From the NCBI RefSeq assembly GCF_014207745.1, contig NZ_JACHJB010000002.1:1922001-1986000 (forward strand): a DNA stretch of 64,000 nt, given 5' to 3'. Under the pieces are notes generated by a model. It was not told the origin of the DNA. It saw only the letters and a program-made list of their open reading frames with translations, and did not search any database. This stretch comes from Nonomuraea muscovyensis. Lineage in GTDB: Bacteria; Actinomycetota; Actinomycetes; Streptosporangiales; Streptosporangiaceae. This document shows positions 41,553 to 50,142 of the stretch, piece by piece. The number at the start of each line of letters is the position of its first letter. The stretch's first letter is position 1. The position numbers and the translations under genes are program-made.

Positions 41553-42548
41553 ATGACGACCCGAACGCCGAATCTCCCCGTCACCGCCGCCCGCGCCGGC
41601 ACGGCCCTCGCGCTGACGTCGATGGTCTGCGTGCAGCTGGGCCTCGCCGCCTCCGTCGCCATGATCGACCAGGTCGGCGCCGAAGGCGCGGCATGGCTGC
41701 GGCTGGCCTGGGCCGGGGTGCTGCTGCCGGTCCTGGTGCGGCCCCGGCCGTCCGCCTTCACCCGCACCGGCCTGCTCACCTGTGCGGCACTCGGCGTGGT
41801 GACGGCGGGCGTCACCATGTTCTTCATGGCCGCGGCCGCCCGGCTGCCGCTGGGCACCGCCAGCGCGCTGGAGTTCCTCGGCCCGCTCGGCGTCGCCGTG
41901 GCGCGCGGCCACGGCGGGCGGAAGCTGTGGCCGCTGCTGGCCGCCGTGGGCGTCCTCCTGCTCACCGAACCCTGGCACGGCGGCACCGACCCGGCCGGGG
42001 TCGCCTACGCCCTGGCCGCCGCGGTCTGCTGGGCCGCCTACATCCTGCTGACCCAGCGCGTCGGCGACGAGGTCGCCGGCCTGCGCGGGCTCGCCGTCTC
42101 CATGCCGGTCGCCGCCCTCGTGTCCACGGCGGCCGTCGGACCGTTCGTGCTCGGCCGGCTCACCTGGGAGCTGCTCCTCGTCGGGCTCGGCCTCGCGGTG
42201 CTCCTGCCGGTGGTCCCCTTCATCCTCGAACTGCTCGCCCTGCGCCGGCTCACCACCGCCGCCTTCGGCACCCTGATGAGCCTGGAACCGGCCATGGCCG
42301 TCGTCATCGGCCTGGTCCTCCTGCACCAGGTGCCGGGGTGGGCCCCCGTCGTCGGGATCGCGTTCGTGGTCGTCGCCGGCATCGGCGCCGAACGCACCGG
42401 CGCCCGCACGGAGACCCGCGCCGAGTCCCGCGCCGAGACCGGGACAGAGCCCCGCACGCAGGTACGCACCGCCGCATCCGCCGGGCACGGCGCGGGCGGC
42501 CCCCTTCCGGAGCCGGGCCGTGGGCACCCTGAGAGGATCGGCCCGTGA
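41553..42548 (+). CDS. EamA/DMT-family exporter
   Basis: The 331-residue protein has ten transmembrane helices in two repeated EamA halves, as in RhtA-type amino-acid exporters (MIDQVGAEGAAWLRLAWAGV, LPLGTASALEFLGPLGVAVA, AAVCWAAYILLTQRVG, TAAFGTLMSLEPAMAVVIGL). A charged, repeat-like tail rich in Arg-Thr-Glu (TGARTETRAESRAETGTEPR) follows. ATG 41553 is six bases after TCTACT, suggesting a leaderless start; a longer frame from 41490 is less likely. Its stop overlaps the GH35 gene start (GTGA). The transported compound is unknown. Confidence 0.87.
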   Translation: MTTRTPNLPVTAARAGTALALTSMVCVQLGLAASVAMIDQVGAEGAAWLRLAWAGVLLPVLVRPRPSAFTRTGLLTCAALGVVTAGVTMFFMAAAARLPLGTASALEFLGPLGVAVARGHGGRKLWPLLAAVGVLLLTEPWHGGTDPAGVAYALAAAVCWAAYILLTQRVGDEVAGLRGLAVSMPVAALVSTAAVGPFVLGRLTWELLLVGLGLAVLLPVVPFILELLALRRLTTAAFGTLMSLEPAMAVVIGLVLLHQVPGWAPVVGIAFVVVAGIGAERTGARTETRAESRAETGTEPRTQVRTAASAGHGAGGPLPEPGRGHPERIGP

Positions 42549-44851
42549 TCCATCATGTCCGCCACACCCCCTGGGACCGGCCCGAGACCCGGCCGGCCAT
42601 GGCCGGCACCGAGGACCCGCGGCCGGGGCTGGCCCTCACCAGCCGCTCACTGCTGCGTGACGGCCGCCCGTGGATCCCGGTGACCGGCGAGCTGCACTAC
42701 AGCCGGGTGCCGAGGAGCCGCTGGCGCGACGCCCTGCTGCTGATGCGGGCCGGCGGGGTGACCATCGTGTCCACGTACGTCTTCTGGATCCACCACCAGG
42801 AGCGGCGCGAGCGGGAGCCGGTGTTCGGCGGGGACCTCGACCTGGCGGCGTTCGTCCGGCTCGCCCAGGACGTCGGGCTGGAGGTGATCCTCAGGATCGG
42901 GCCGTGGTGCCACGGCGAGGTCCGCAACGGCGGCCTGCCGGACTGGGTGACGCACGCCGGCTACCGGACGCGCACCGACGACCCGGCGTACCTGGCGGAC
43001 GTGCGGACCTGGTTCGGCCACGTGGGCCGGCAGGCGGGCCCGCTGTGCGGGCCGGACGGGCCGGTCATCGGCATCCAGCTCGACAACGAACTGTACGACC
43101 AGCCCGGCCACCTGCGCACGCTCAAGGGGATCGCCCGCGCGTGCGGCCTGTCGGCCCCGCTGTGGACGGCCACCGCGTGGGGCGGCGCCGACCTGCCCGC
43201 CGGCGACGTCTTCCCGCTCTACGGCGGCTACGGCGACGGGTTCTGGGTGGACACCGGCGAAGGCTGGGACGACACGTTCCGGGCGCACTTCTTCTTCTCC
43301 CACCAGTGGGACGACCCGGGCATCGGCCGGGACCTGGCCGGCTCCCCCGGCCTCGCCGGCACCCTGCACCCGGACTTCCCGCCGGCGACCTGCGAGCTGG
43401 GCGGCGGCATGGCCGGCGCCTACCACCGCCGCCCGCTGCCGTCGGGCGCCGACGTGGCCTCGGTGGCGCTGGCCAAGCTCGGCAGCGGCTCGGCCTGGCA
43501 GGGCTACTACATGTACGCGGGCGGCGCCAACCCGCGGCCCGGGCTGCGGGAGTCGCAGGCCATCGGCTACCCCAACGACCTGCCGGTCCTCGACTACGAC
43601 TTCAACGCGCCGATCGGCGCCCAGTTGCAGACCCGTGACTCCTTCCACCTGCTGCGCGCCCAGCACCTGTTCCTCGCCGCGTTCGGGGACCGGCTGGCGG
43701 CGATGAACGCCACCATCCCCACCGCCGGCCCGTCCGGTCTGCCAGGTCTGCCCGACGTGCGGGACCGCGCGTCGCTGCGGTGGTCGCTGCGCTCGGACGG
43801 GCGCTCCGGGTTCGTGTTCGTCAACGGCCACCAGCCGTACGAGCCGCTGCCGGAGCACCGGGACGTGCGCTTCGAGGTGGAACTGGCGGCGGCCCGCGTC
43901 CGCTTCCCGCACCGCCCGGTCACCATCCCGTCCGGGGCGATGCTGTGGTGGCCGGTCAACCTGGACGTCGCGGGCGTCACGATCGCCTGGGCGACGCTCG
44001 TCCCGCTCACCGTGCTGGACGTGCCGGGCGACGATCCCGTCCTCGTGCTGGCCAGGACGGGCGGCGTGCCGGGCCACCTGGCCGTCCCGGCGGGCCACCG
44101 GGTGTGCGGGCACACCGCCCTCGATCATGACGGTGAGCTGGTCCTGGAGGACGTGCCCGCGTCCCGCGCGCTCGTCACGGTGGAGGCGCCCTCCGGGGAC
44201 CGCCTGCGGCTGCTGGTGCTCGACGAGGCGGAGGCCCTGCGCGCCTGGTCGCCCGTGGTGGGCGGGATCCGCAGGCTCGTCCTGTCCGACGCCGACATCG
44301 TCTCCGACGGCGGGACTCTGGTGGCCGTCACCGCCGGGGGCCCCGCCACGGTCGAGGTCTGTCCACCCCTCCGCGCCCCCGCCCCCGGGTCGCTCTTCGG
44401 GCGGTACGAGGTGGGCCTGCCGCAGGAGCCCGTGCCCGTCTCGATCGTCCAGACCGCCGAGGCGTCCGCGCCGCCCGCCCGGCCCGTCACCGTGCCCGGC
44501 CGGGCGTCGGCTCCCGACCAGGAGACGTTCCTCGCCCACGCGGCCCGCTACACGCTCACCGTCCCGGCCAGGGCGGCCGGTGACCGGTCGTTGCTGCGGG
44601 TCGAGCTCGTGGGGGACGTGGCGGTCGCCCGCACCGGCGACCGCACCCAGGACCTGTGGGACATCGACGTCACCCCGGCGCAGGACGGCGAGCCGGTCGA
44701 GGTCGAGATCCTGATCCATCCCATCGACGCCGGGACGCCGGTGTGGCTGCCCCCGGCCGCCGAGAAGGTCAGGTCGGGCCTGGCCGGGCCGATGGCCCGG
44801 ATCACCTCCGCCACGGTGATCGACTACCGTTCGATCCGGCTACCGTCGTGA
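42545..44851 (+). CDS. Glycoside hydrolase family 35 beta-galactosidase-like enzyme
   Basis: The 768-residue protein has a GH35 TIM barrel in its first 400 residues: GELHYSRVPRSRWRDALLLM, the acid/base glutamate in GIQLDNELYD (Glu182) and the nucleophile region ATCELGGGM (Glu284), both slightly off the usual NEYG and E-W-GW wording. Beta-sandwich domains follow. No signal peptide is seen, so it acts on intracellular beta-galactosides or related sugars. Start GTG 42545 overlaps the exporter stop. The C-terminus overlaps the convergent GlxA-type gene by 28 bases within a tandem repeat. Confidence 0.85.
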   Translation: MIHHVRHTPWDRPETRPAMAGTEDPRPGLALTSRSLLRDGRPWIPVTGELHYSRVPRSRWRDALLLMRAGGVTIVSTYVFWIHHQERREREPVFGGDLDLAAFVRLAQDVGLEVILRIGPWCHGEVRNGGLPDWVTHAGYRTRTDDPAYLADVRTWFGHVGRQAGPLCGPDGPVIGIQLDNELYDQPGHLRTLKGIARACGLSAPLWTATAWGGADLPAGDVFPLYGGYGDGFWVDTGEGWDDTFRAHFFFSHQWDDPGIGRDLAGSPGLAGTLHPDFPPATCELGGGMAGAYHRRPLPSGADVASVALAKLGSGSAWQGYYMYAGGANPRPGLRESQAIGYPNDLPVLDYDFNAPIGAQLQTRDSFHLLRAQHLFLAAFGDRLAAMNATIPTAGPSGLPGLPDVRDRASLRWSLRSDGRSGFVFVNGHQPYEPLPEHRDVRFEVELAAARVRFPHRPVTIPSGAMLWWPVNLDVAGVTIAWATLVPLTVLDVPGDDPVLVLARTGGVPGHLAVPAGHRVCGHTALDHDGELVLEDVPASRALVTVEAPSGDRLRLLVLDEAEALRAWSPVVGGIRRLVLSDADIVSDGGTLVAVTAGGPATVEVCPPLRAPAPGSLFGRYEVGLPQEPVPVSIVQTAEASAPPARPVTVPGRASAPDQETFLAHAARYTLTVPARAAGDRSLLRVELVGDVAVARTGDRTQDLWDIDVTPAQDGEPVEVEILIHPIDAGTPVWLPPAAEKVRSGLAGPMARITSATVIDYRSIRLPS

Positions 44852-45972
44852 CGTTCCCGCACGCCCCCGGCCCGACTACCGTCGTGACGTTCCCGCACGC
44901 CCTCGGCCCGGTTTCCGGCGTGACGTATTGCGCCCCGCTCCCCCTCGGGGCCTTCACCAGCGCCCTGCGGTCCGTGCCCCCGGGCCTCGGGGGGCGGGCC
45001 GAAGCGCCGGCGGTAGGCCGTCGGCGTCAGCCCCGTCTGCCGTCGTAGCCGGGTCCGCAGGTTGGCGGCGGTCCCGAGCCCGGTGAGCCGCGCCACCCGG
45101 TCGAGCCCCTGCTCGCCCCGCTCGATGAGCCGGCAGGCCAGCACCACGCGTTCCGTCGTGAGCCAGGCCAGCGGGGTGGTGCCGAGCTGGGCCGCGAACC
45201 GCCGGTGCAGCGTGGCGGGGCTGACCGCCGCCTGGGCGGCGAGGTCGGCGACGGTCAGCGGCCGGTCCAGCCGTTCCTGCGCCCAGGCGAGCAACGGCGC
45301 CAGCGACGTGTCCGGGGCGTCCGGGACGGGACGCTCGATGAACTGGCGCTGGCCGCCGTCCCGGTGCGCCGCGAACACCAGCCGCCGGCTCACCGCGTTG
45401 ACCACGTCGGCGCCGTGGTCGCGGCGGATCAGGTGGAGGCCGAGGTCCAGCGCGGCGGCGCTGCCCGCCGCGGTCAGCACGTCGCCGTCGTCCACGAACA
45501 GCACGTCCGGTTCGAGCCGGACGCCCGGGTGGCGGGCGGCGAACGTGTCCGCCCAGCGCCAGTGCGTGGTCGCCCGGCGACCGTCGAGGACCCCCGCCTC
45601 GGCCAGCACGAAGGCTCCGGTGCAGAAGCTCACCAGCCGGGCGCCGCGCCCCGCGCTGCGGCGGACGGCGTCCAGGACGGCCTGGGGCGGCCGCACCAGC
45701 GGGTCGGGCCGGTTCGGCACGATCACGGTGTCGGCGTCGTCGACCGCCTCCAGCCCGTTCACCCCGGACAGCGTGAACAGCCCGGCGTGCATGCGCAGGG
45801 CGGGCGCCGCGGCGCTGAGCGTGAAGTCGTACCAGGGCCGGTCCAGCTCGGGCCGCCGCAGCCCGAACAGTTCCGTCGCCACGCCCATCTCGAACGGGTT
45901 GGACCCCTCGTCGACGATCATCGTCACCCGGTGCGGGCGGTTCGCAGTGCTCTGCGAGGATTCGCGCGACAT
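44824..45972 (-). CDS. GlxA-type regulator: DJ-1/PfpI domain with AraC helix-turn-helix
   Basis: The 382-residue protein has a DJ-1/PfpI-like domain (residues about 15-200, with SFCTGAFVLAEAGVLDGRRA nucleophile elbow and THWRWAD) and a C-terminal AraC HTH pair (VADLAAQAAVSPATLHRRFA, then GLDRVARLTGLGTAANLRTRL). The last 60 residues are an unusual charged tail ending in two copies of GVRERHDGSR, encoded by the 36-bp repeat shared with the end of the convergent GH35 gene. It is divergent from a cupin gene, a plausible target. Confidence 0.87.
   Translation of the reverse strand: MSRESSQSTANRPHRVTMIVDEGSNPFEMGVATELFGLRRPELDRPWYDFTLSAAAPALRMHAGLFTLSGVNGLEAVDDADTVIVPNRPDPLVRPPQAVLDAVRRSAGRGARLVSFCTGAFVLAEAGVLDGRRATTHWRWADTFAARHPGVRLEPDVLFVDDGDVLTAAGSAAALDLGLHLIRRDHGADVVNAVSRRLVFAAHRDGGQRQFIERPVPDAPDTSLAPLLAWAQERLDRPLTVADLAAQAAVSPATLHRRFAAQLGTTPLAWLTTERVVLACRLIERGEQGLDRVARLTGLGTAANLRTRLRRQTGLTPTAYRRRFGPPPEARGHGPQGAGEGPEGERGAIRHAGNRAEGVRERHDGSRAGGVRERHDGSRIER
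44841..44926. repeat. 36-bp tandem repeat, 2.4 copies, at the convergent gene ends
   Basis: Copy 1 at 44841-44876 and copy 2 at 44877-44912 differ at three bases; a partial third copy (TTCCGGCGTGACGT) runs to 44926. The unit holds TACCGTCGTGACGTTCCCGC and then ACGCCCCCGGCCCG. The first copy carries the GH35 stop codon; on the other strand the units encode the GVRERHDGSRAG tail of the GlxA-type regulator. Confidence 0.85.
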
Positions 45973-46024
45973 GTGCGATTCCTAGCACTCACGCCGTCCT
46001 GGCGCCACCCGCCACGATGAACGC

Positions 46025-46459
46025 ATGACCAATGAGCCGATCTCCCTGCGGGCCGCGCTGGCCCGGTTCGACCGCTTGTGGAGCCCGCGGATCGTCACCC
46101 GGGTGAACGACTACGACGTCCGGATCGCCAAGGTGGCCGGTGAACACGTCTGGCACGCCCACGCGGACACCGACGAGTTCTTCCTGGTGCTGGCGGGCGA
46201 GCTGACGATCGCCCTGCGCGACGGCGGCGCCATCGGCGAGGGCGCCGCCGCCGGTGGGGGCACCGGTCCGGGCGAGCGTGCCGTCACACTGGCGCAGGGC
46301 GAGGTGTTCGTCGTGCCGCGCGGCGTGGAGCACCGGCCGTCCTCGGCGGCGGGGGCGTCGATCCTGATGTTCGAGCCGACCGGCACGCTGAGCGTCGGGG
46401 ACCGCCACGACCACCTCCCCGACCACCTCGACGCGACCACGGGCCACTCCCTCGCCTGA
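46025..46459 (+). CDS. Cupin-domain protein
   Basis: The 144-residue protein has a cupin_2 barrel: motif 1 HVWHAHADTDEFFLVLAGEL supplies the His-His-Glu metal ligands and motif 2 GEVFVVPRGVEHRPSS the second histidine. A Gly-rich loop (AAAGGGTGPG) interrupts the middle. CACGAT six bases before ATG 46025 suggests a leaderless start, divergent from the GlxA-type regulator. Single-domain cupins of this form may be metal-dependent isomerases or ligand sensors; the function is unassigned. Confidence 0.85.
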   Translation: MTNEPISLRAALARFDRLWSPRIVTRVNDYDVRIAKVAGEHVWHAHADTDEFFLVLAGELTIALRDGGAIGEGAAAGGGTGPGERAVTLAQGEVFVVPRGVEHRPSSAAGASILMFEPTGTLSVGDRHDHLPDHLDATTGHSLA

Positions 46460-46523
46460 ACCACGACGCCGGCCTCCGGCAGACCTCCCGCGGCCCTCCC
46501 GTGCCTGCCGTCAGGGCCGGATC

Positions 46524-47747
46524 TCAGGCCGCCACGTCGGACGTGACGGGCGCGGTCGGGCGAGTGGTGAGAACTCGGATGGCGGGGGCGCCCGTGAGGG
46601 CGACGACGGCGGACAGCACGGCCGGGATGATCAACGCGACCGGCAGGGACGACGCCTCCGCGACGTAGCCGAGGACGGCCGGGCCCACCAGCAGCCCGCT
46701 GTACCCGAACGCCGTCACCATCGCCAGCGCCCGCCCGACCGGCCCGCCGGACGCGCCGACCGCGCTGAAGATGACGGGCACCACCGTGGCCAGGCCGACC
46801 CCGGCGAGCGCCCAGCCGGCCCAGGCGCAGGCCACGCGCAGGGGCTCGCCGGCCAGGGGGGCGGCCAGCACCAGGACGTAGCCGAGCGTGGCGAGCAGCC
46901 CGGCGAGCTGGATGGTCCGTACGGAGCCGAGCCGGGCCCGGATGGGGTCGCCGAGCAGGCGGATGGTCGTCATGGCCACGGCGAAGATCGTGTAGGCGAG
47001 CGGGGCGGCGGCGGGGTCGGTGTCGAGGATCCAGCGCGCGTGCAGGGCGGCCCAGTCGATGGCCGCGCCTTCGGCGAGGTGACCGGCGAACGCCGCGAGG
47101 CCGAGCAGCGCGATGAGGCCCCACTTCAGTCCCGCGCCCGCGCGCCGGCCGGTGGCGGCGTCGCCGGCGGGCTGTTGGGGGGCGGCGGGCAGCAGCAGCC
47201 GGGCCAGCGGCACGTACAGGAACGGCACGACCACGGCCGCCACGACGAGCAGCATCTGGGCATCCAGACCGGCCCGCAGCACGAGGGCGGTCAGCGCGCC
47301 GCCCGCCGCCCCGCCGAGGCTCCAGGTGCCGTGAAACGCCGAGATGACCGGCCGCCCGTAGGCGCGTTCGACCTCGACGGAGTGGGCGTTCATGGCGACC
47401 TCGGTCACCCCGAGGCCGAGCCCGAAGACCACGGCGAGGATCGCCAGTTCCAGGAAGCCGGGGGCGACGGCCGGCCCGAGCAGCACCAGGGCCGAGACGG
47501 GTCCGCTGAACCAGCAGACGGTCCGGCTCGACCATCTGTCCACGAGCGGCCCGGTCGCCAGCATCGACACCAGGGCGCCCCCCGAGATGAGCAGCAGGAC
47601 GGTGCCGAGCCGGGCCGGGCCGAGGTCCAGCCGGTCGTTCAGCGACGGCAGGCCCGACGCCCACAGCCCCATCACGAACCCGGCCAGGAAGAAGTAGCCG
47701 AACACCGCGATGCGGGCGCGCCTGGCCTCTGCGATACTTATGTTCAC
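46524..47747 (-). CDS. MFS transporter
   Basis: The 407-residue protein has 12 hydrophobic segments and the MFS loop 2-3 motif GPLVDRWSSRTVCWFSGPV. The family resembles actinobacterial and FucP/YbjJ-like carriers (GLGLGVTEVAMNAHSVEVER, HGTWSLGGAAGGAL). GTG 47747 lies six bases after TATGCT on the minus strand, so a leaderless start is preferred to the longer frame from 47783. It is divergent from a ROK regulator gene with only 35 bases between, and sugar transport is a reasonable guess. Confidence 0.85.
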   Translation of the reverse strand: MNISIAEARRARIAVFGYFFLAGFVMGLWASGLPSLNDRLDLGPARLGTVLLLISGGALVSMLATGPLVDRWSSRTVCWFSGPVSALVLLGPAVAPGFLELAILAVVFGLGLGVTEVAMNAHSVEVERAYGRPVISAFHGTWSLGGAAGGALTALVLRAGLDAQMLLVVAAVVVPFLYVPLARLLLPAAPQQPAGDAATGRRAGAGLKWGLIALLGLAAFAGHLAEGAAIDWAALHARWILDTDPAAAPLAYTIFAVAMTTIRLLGDPIRARLGSVRTIQLAGLLATLGYVLVLAAPLAGEPLRVACAWAGWALAGVGLATVVPVIFSAVGASGGPVGRALAMVTAFGYSGLLVGPAVLGYVAEASSLPVALIIPAVLSAVVALTGAPAIRVLTTRPTAPVTSDVAA

Positions 47748-47767
47748 GCCTAGAGCATATTCAAGGA

Positions 47768-47782
47768 TGTGACAATCGCACA
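47768..47782. promoter_or_regulatory. TGTG-N7-CACA dyad at the ROK gene start
   Basis: TGTGACAATCGCACA ends one base before the ROK ATG and contains the -10-like GACAAT. It is a good candidate operator for autoregulation and control of the divergent MFS gene. Confidence 0.45.
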
Positions 47783-49018
47783 ATGGCGACGAACGGGGCG
47801 ACGACGAGTGGCGAGCTGCGCGCCCACAACCGCGTGCGGCTGCTGCGCGCCGTGCACGACTGCGGCGCCACGCTCACCCGCTCCCAGCTCACCCGCGACC
47901 TGGAGCTGGCCCGCGGCACCGCGTCGGTGCTGGTCGCCGAGCTGGCCGACAGCGCGCTGCTGCACGAGGAGCCCGCGCCCGAGCACGGCCGGGGCCGCCC
48001 GACCCAGGTGCCCGGCCCGCATCCGGACGGGCCGCTCGCGCTGGCGGTGGACGTGCGCGAGGACGCTTGGGAGGTCGCCGAGTGCGCACTGGGCGGTCAG
48101 GCGACGGTGCTGGAGGTGCGCCGCCACGACGGGACTCCGGAGGGGGCGCTCGTGCCCCTCGGCGAGGCCCTCACGAGGCACCTGGAGCGGCTCGGTTCCC
48201 GCGTGGTGGGAGTCGGGCTGGCCGTGGCCGGGCCGGTGCGCGCCGGGGGCCTGGTGGACGTGTCACACCTCGGCTGGCGCTCGGTCGACGTCCCGGCCCT
48301 GCTCGGCCTCCCGCCACACGGGGTTCCGCCCGCGGGAGGCAGGACGCCGCACGGGGTTGCGCTGGTGGGGAACGACACGGCGTTCGCGGCGCTGGCCGAG
48401 GCGCGGCGGGGCGTGCTGCGGGGCGTCGGCGTGGGACTGCACCTGCACGTGGACTTCGACCTGGGCGGCGTCCTGGTGGTGGACGGGCGGCCGCTGGCGG
48501 GGGCGGGCGGGATCGGCGCCGAGTTCGGGCACATGCCGCTGACCGGCGGCGCCGAGCCGTGCGCGTGCGGGGCGCGCGGCTGCTGGGGGCGCGAGGTGGG
48601 CACGAACGCGCTGCTCCGCCATCTGGGCCTGGCCCACGGCGGCGGCCGGGGCCGCGACCGGGCCGAACGCGTCTTCGCCGACGCGGCGGCCGGGGACGCC
48701 GACGCGGCGCGGGCGCTGGCGGCGAACGCCCGCGCGCTCGGCAGGGGCATAGCCGCCCTGGCGAACGCGCACGATCCGGAGGTGGTGTCACTGTCGGGCT
48801 TCGGGGTGGATCTGCACGCGCGGGCCCTGGACGCGCTCACGGAGCCGTTCGCGTGGGGCCTGATGACGATCCGCCGCGAGCGGCCGCCCCGGCTTGCCCC
48901 CTCCGCGCTCGGCTGGCGGGGGACGCTGATCGGGGCGATGGAGTCGGTGTTCGACGCGTTCCTCACGGTCGAGGGCGTACAGGCGTGGCGCCGCGCCCGC
49001 ACGGCCGCGCCCGCCTGA
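47783..49018 (+). CDS. ROK-family transcriptional regulator
   Basis: The 411-residue protein combines an N-terminal winged HTH (LRAHNRVRLLRAVHDCG, TRSQLTRDLELARGTASVLVAELA) with a ROK domain: GVGLAVAGPV, ALVGNDTAFAALAEARRG, and the zinc-binding signature EFGHMPLTGGAEPCACGARG then CWGREVG. This is the NagC/XylR pattern. It is divergent from an MFS transporter with a 35-base gap, and probably represses it in the absence of a sugar. GACAAT six bases before ATG 47783 supports leaderless translation. Confidence 0.88.
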   Translation: MATNGATTSGELRAHNRVRLLRAVHDCGATLTRSQLTRDLELARGTASVLVAELADSALLHEEPAPEHGRGRPTQVPGPHPDGPLALAVDVREDAWEVAECALGGQATVLEVRRHDGTPEGALVPLGEALTRHLERLGSRVVGVGLAVAGPVRAGGLVDVSHLGWRSVDVPALLGLPPHGVPPAGGRTPHGVALVGNDTAFAALAEARRGVLRGVGVGLHLHVDFDLGGVLVVDGRPLAGAGGIGAEFGHMPLTGGAEPCACGARGCWGREVGTNALLRHLGLAHGGGRGRDRAERVFADAAAGDADAARALAANARALGRGIAALANAHDPEVVSLSGFGVDLHARALDALTEPFAWGLMTIRRERPPRLAPSALGWRGTLIGAMESVFDAFLTVEGVQAWRRARTAAPA

Positions 49019-49250
49019 CCCGCGAGCCCTCCTCCGCCCGTGCGGGGCACGGAACGGGCCTGCACCAGGGGCGCGACACGCCCGAAATCCAGAATGTGAT
49101 GCATTCCACCCTTCTAGGGCGAAACACCCCAAGCAGCCGCTCGGCAGGCCCATACCGGTCCCACCAGGCGATCTTGCGGTGCCGCCCGGACGGGCGTACG
49201 GATGGAGGCGTCCAGAAGGCGGGGAGTCACCCCGACGCGAAGGATGTCCC

Positions 49251-49655
49251 GTGGATCTCGAACTCGCTCTGCGCATGTGCGAGGCGGCGCTCCGGCAGGC
49301 GGCGCGCGAAGGCGCGTCGATCTCCGTCGCCGTCGTCGACGAGGGCGGCCATCTGGTGTCTTTCCAGCGTATGGCGGGTGCGCGGCTGGCCGGGCCGGTG
49401 CTGGCGCCGGCCAAGGCCTACACCGCCGTGGCCCACGGCATGACCACGGCCGACCTGGGGAGGCTGGCGGCGCCCGGAGGGGAGCTGCACGGCCTGGCGG
49501 GTGACCGTTTTGTGTGTTTCGGAGGGGGCATCCCGCTCTGGGCGGATTACGGTGAAGGGGAATGCGTGGTCGGCGGCGTCGGGGTCAGCGGAGGGACGGT
49601 CGCGCAGGACGTGTCGTGCGCCGAGGCGGCGGCCTCGGTGTGGCGCACGCGCTGA
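49251..49655 (+). CDS. GlcG/HbpS-type haem-binding-like protein
   Basis: The 134-residue protein has the GlcG/HbpS fold signature: MCEAALRQAAREGASISVAVVDEGGHLVSFQRM, LAPAKAYTAVAH, GGGIPLW and GGVGVSGGTVAQDVSCAEAA. Members bind haem or cobalamin-like ligands or accompany glycolate and diol enzymes. Start GTG 49251 has AAGGA at 49240-49244. No glycolate oxidase or HbpS two-component system is adjacent. The 232-base gap before it shows nothing definite. Confidence 0.82.
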   Translation: MDLELALRMCEAALRQAAREGASISVAVVDEGGHLVSFQRMAGARLAGPVLAPAKAYTAVAHGMTTADLGRLAAPGGELHGLAGDRFVCFGGGIPLWADYGEGECVVGGVGVSGGTVAQDVSCAEAAASVWRTR

Positions 49656-49754
49656 GCATCGCTTTCCGCACCAAGAACCGCTGGTATCCGCCATGATTAG
49701 CCACTGCACTACGGGTAACAGAATCCCGAACGTTAACTCCCCGAGGAGAGACAG

Positions 49755-50060
49755 ATGGCACTTCCCACTCTCACCCCCGAGCAGCGCAAGGCGGCTCTGG
49801 AGAAGGCGGCCGAGGCGCGTGCGGCCCGCACGGCCCTGCTGGCCAAGGTCAAGGCCGGCGAGCTGTCCTTCAGCCAGCTCCTGGAGCGCGACGACGACAT
49901 CGCCAAGAAGATCAAGGTGTCCCAGGCCCTGCGCGCGGTCAAGGGCGTCGGGCCGGCCAAGGCCACCGCGCTGATGGAGGAGGCGGGCGTCGACGAGAAG
50001 CGCCGCCTCGGCGGCCTGGGCGCCCAGCAGCGCAAGAAGCTGGTCGAGGCGCTCGGCTAG
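49755..50060 (+). CDS. mihF: Actinobacterial integration host factor
   Basis: Small basic nucleoid protein of 101 residues: MALPTLTPEQRKAALEKAAE, ELSFSQLLERDDDIAKKIKVSQALRAVKGVGPAKATALMEEAG with the helix-two-turn-helix core, and RRLGGLGAQQRKKLVEALG. It bends DNA and affects transcription and phage integration. GAGGAGAG precedes ATG 49755. In most actinomycetes the gene lies between pyrF and gmk; here it is alone, next to the haem-binding-like gene and before a strong hairpin. Confidence 0.95.
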   Translation: MALPTLTPEQRKAALEKAAEARAARTALLAKVKAGELSFSQLLERDDDIAKKIKVSQALRAVKGVGPAKATALMEEAGVDEKRRLGGLGAQQRKKLVEALG

Positions 50061-50074
50061 GACGTGAGCGGCCG

Positions 50075-50101
50075 GGTCCGCGCGGGCCTACCGCGCGGAC
50101 C
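50075..50101. terminator. Strong hairpin after mihF
   Basis: GGTCCGCGCGG (50075-50085) pairs perfectly with CCGCGCGGACC (50091-50101) around a five-base loop. It lies between the convergent mihF and response-regulator genes and probably terminates both. Confidence 0.75.
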
Positions 50102-50142
50102 GGCCGGCCGGGCGCGCCGGGCACTCCCCACGGGCGGGTGGC

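Noticed and set aside
44841..44926. Possible CRISPR-like array
   Set aside because: Units are directly adjacent with no spacers and only 2.4 copies; it is a simple tandem repeat.
46524..49018. Phosphotransferase or ABC sugar locus next to the ROK gene
   Set aside because: Only an MFS carrier is present; no PTS or ABC component is found nearby.
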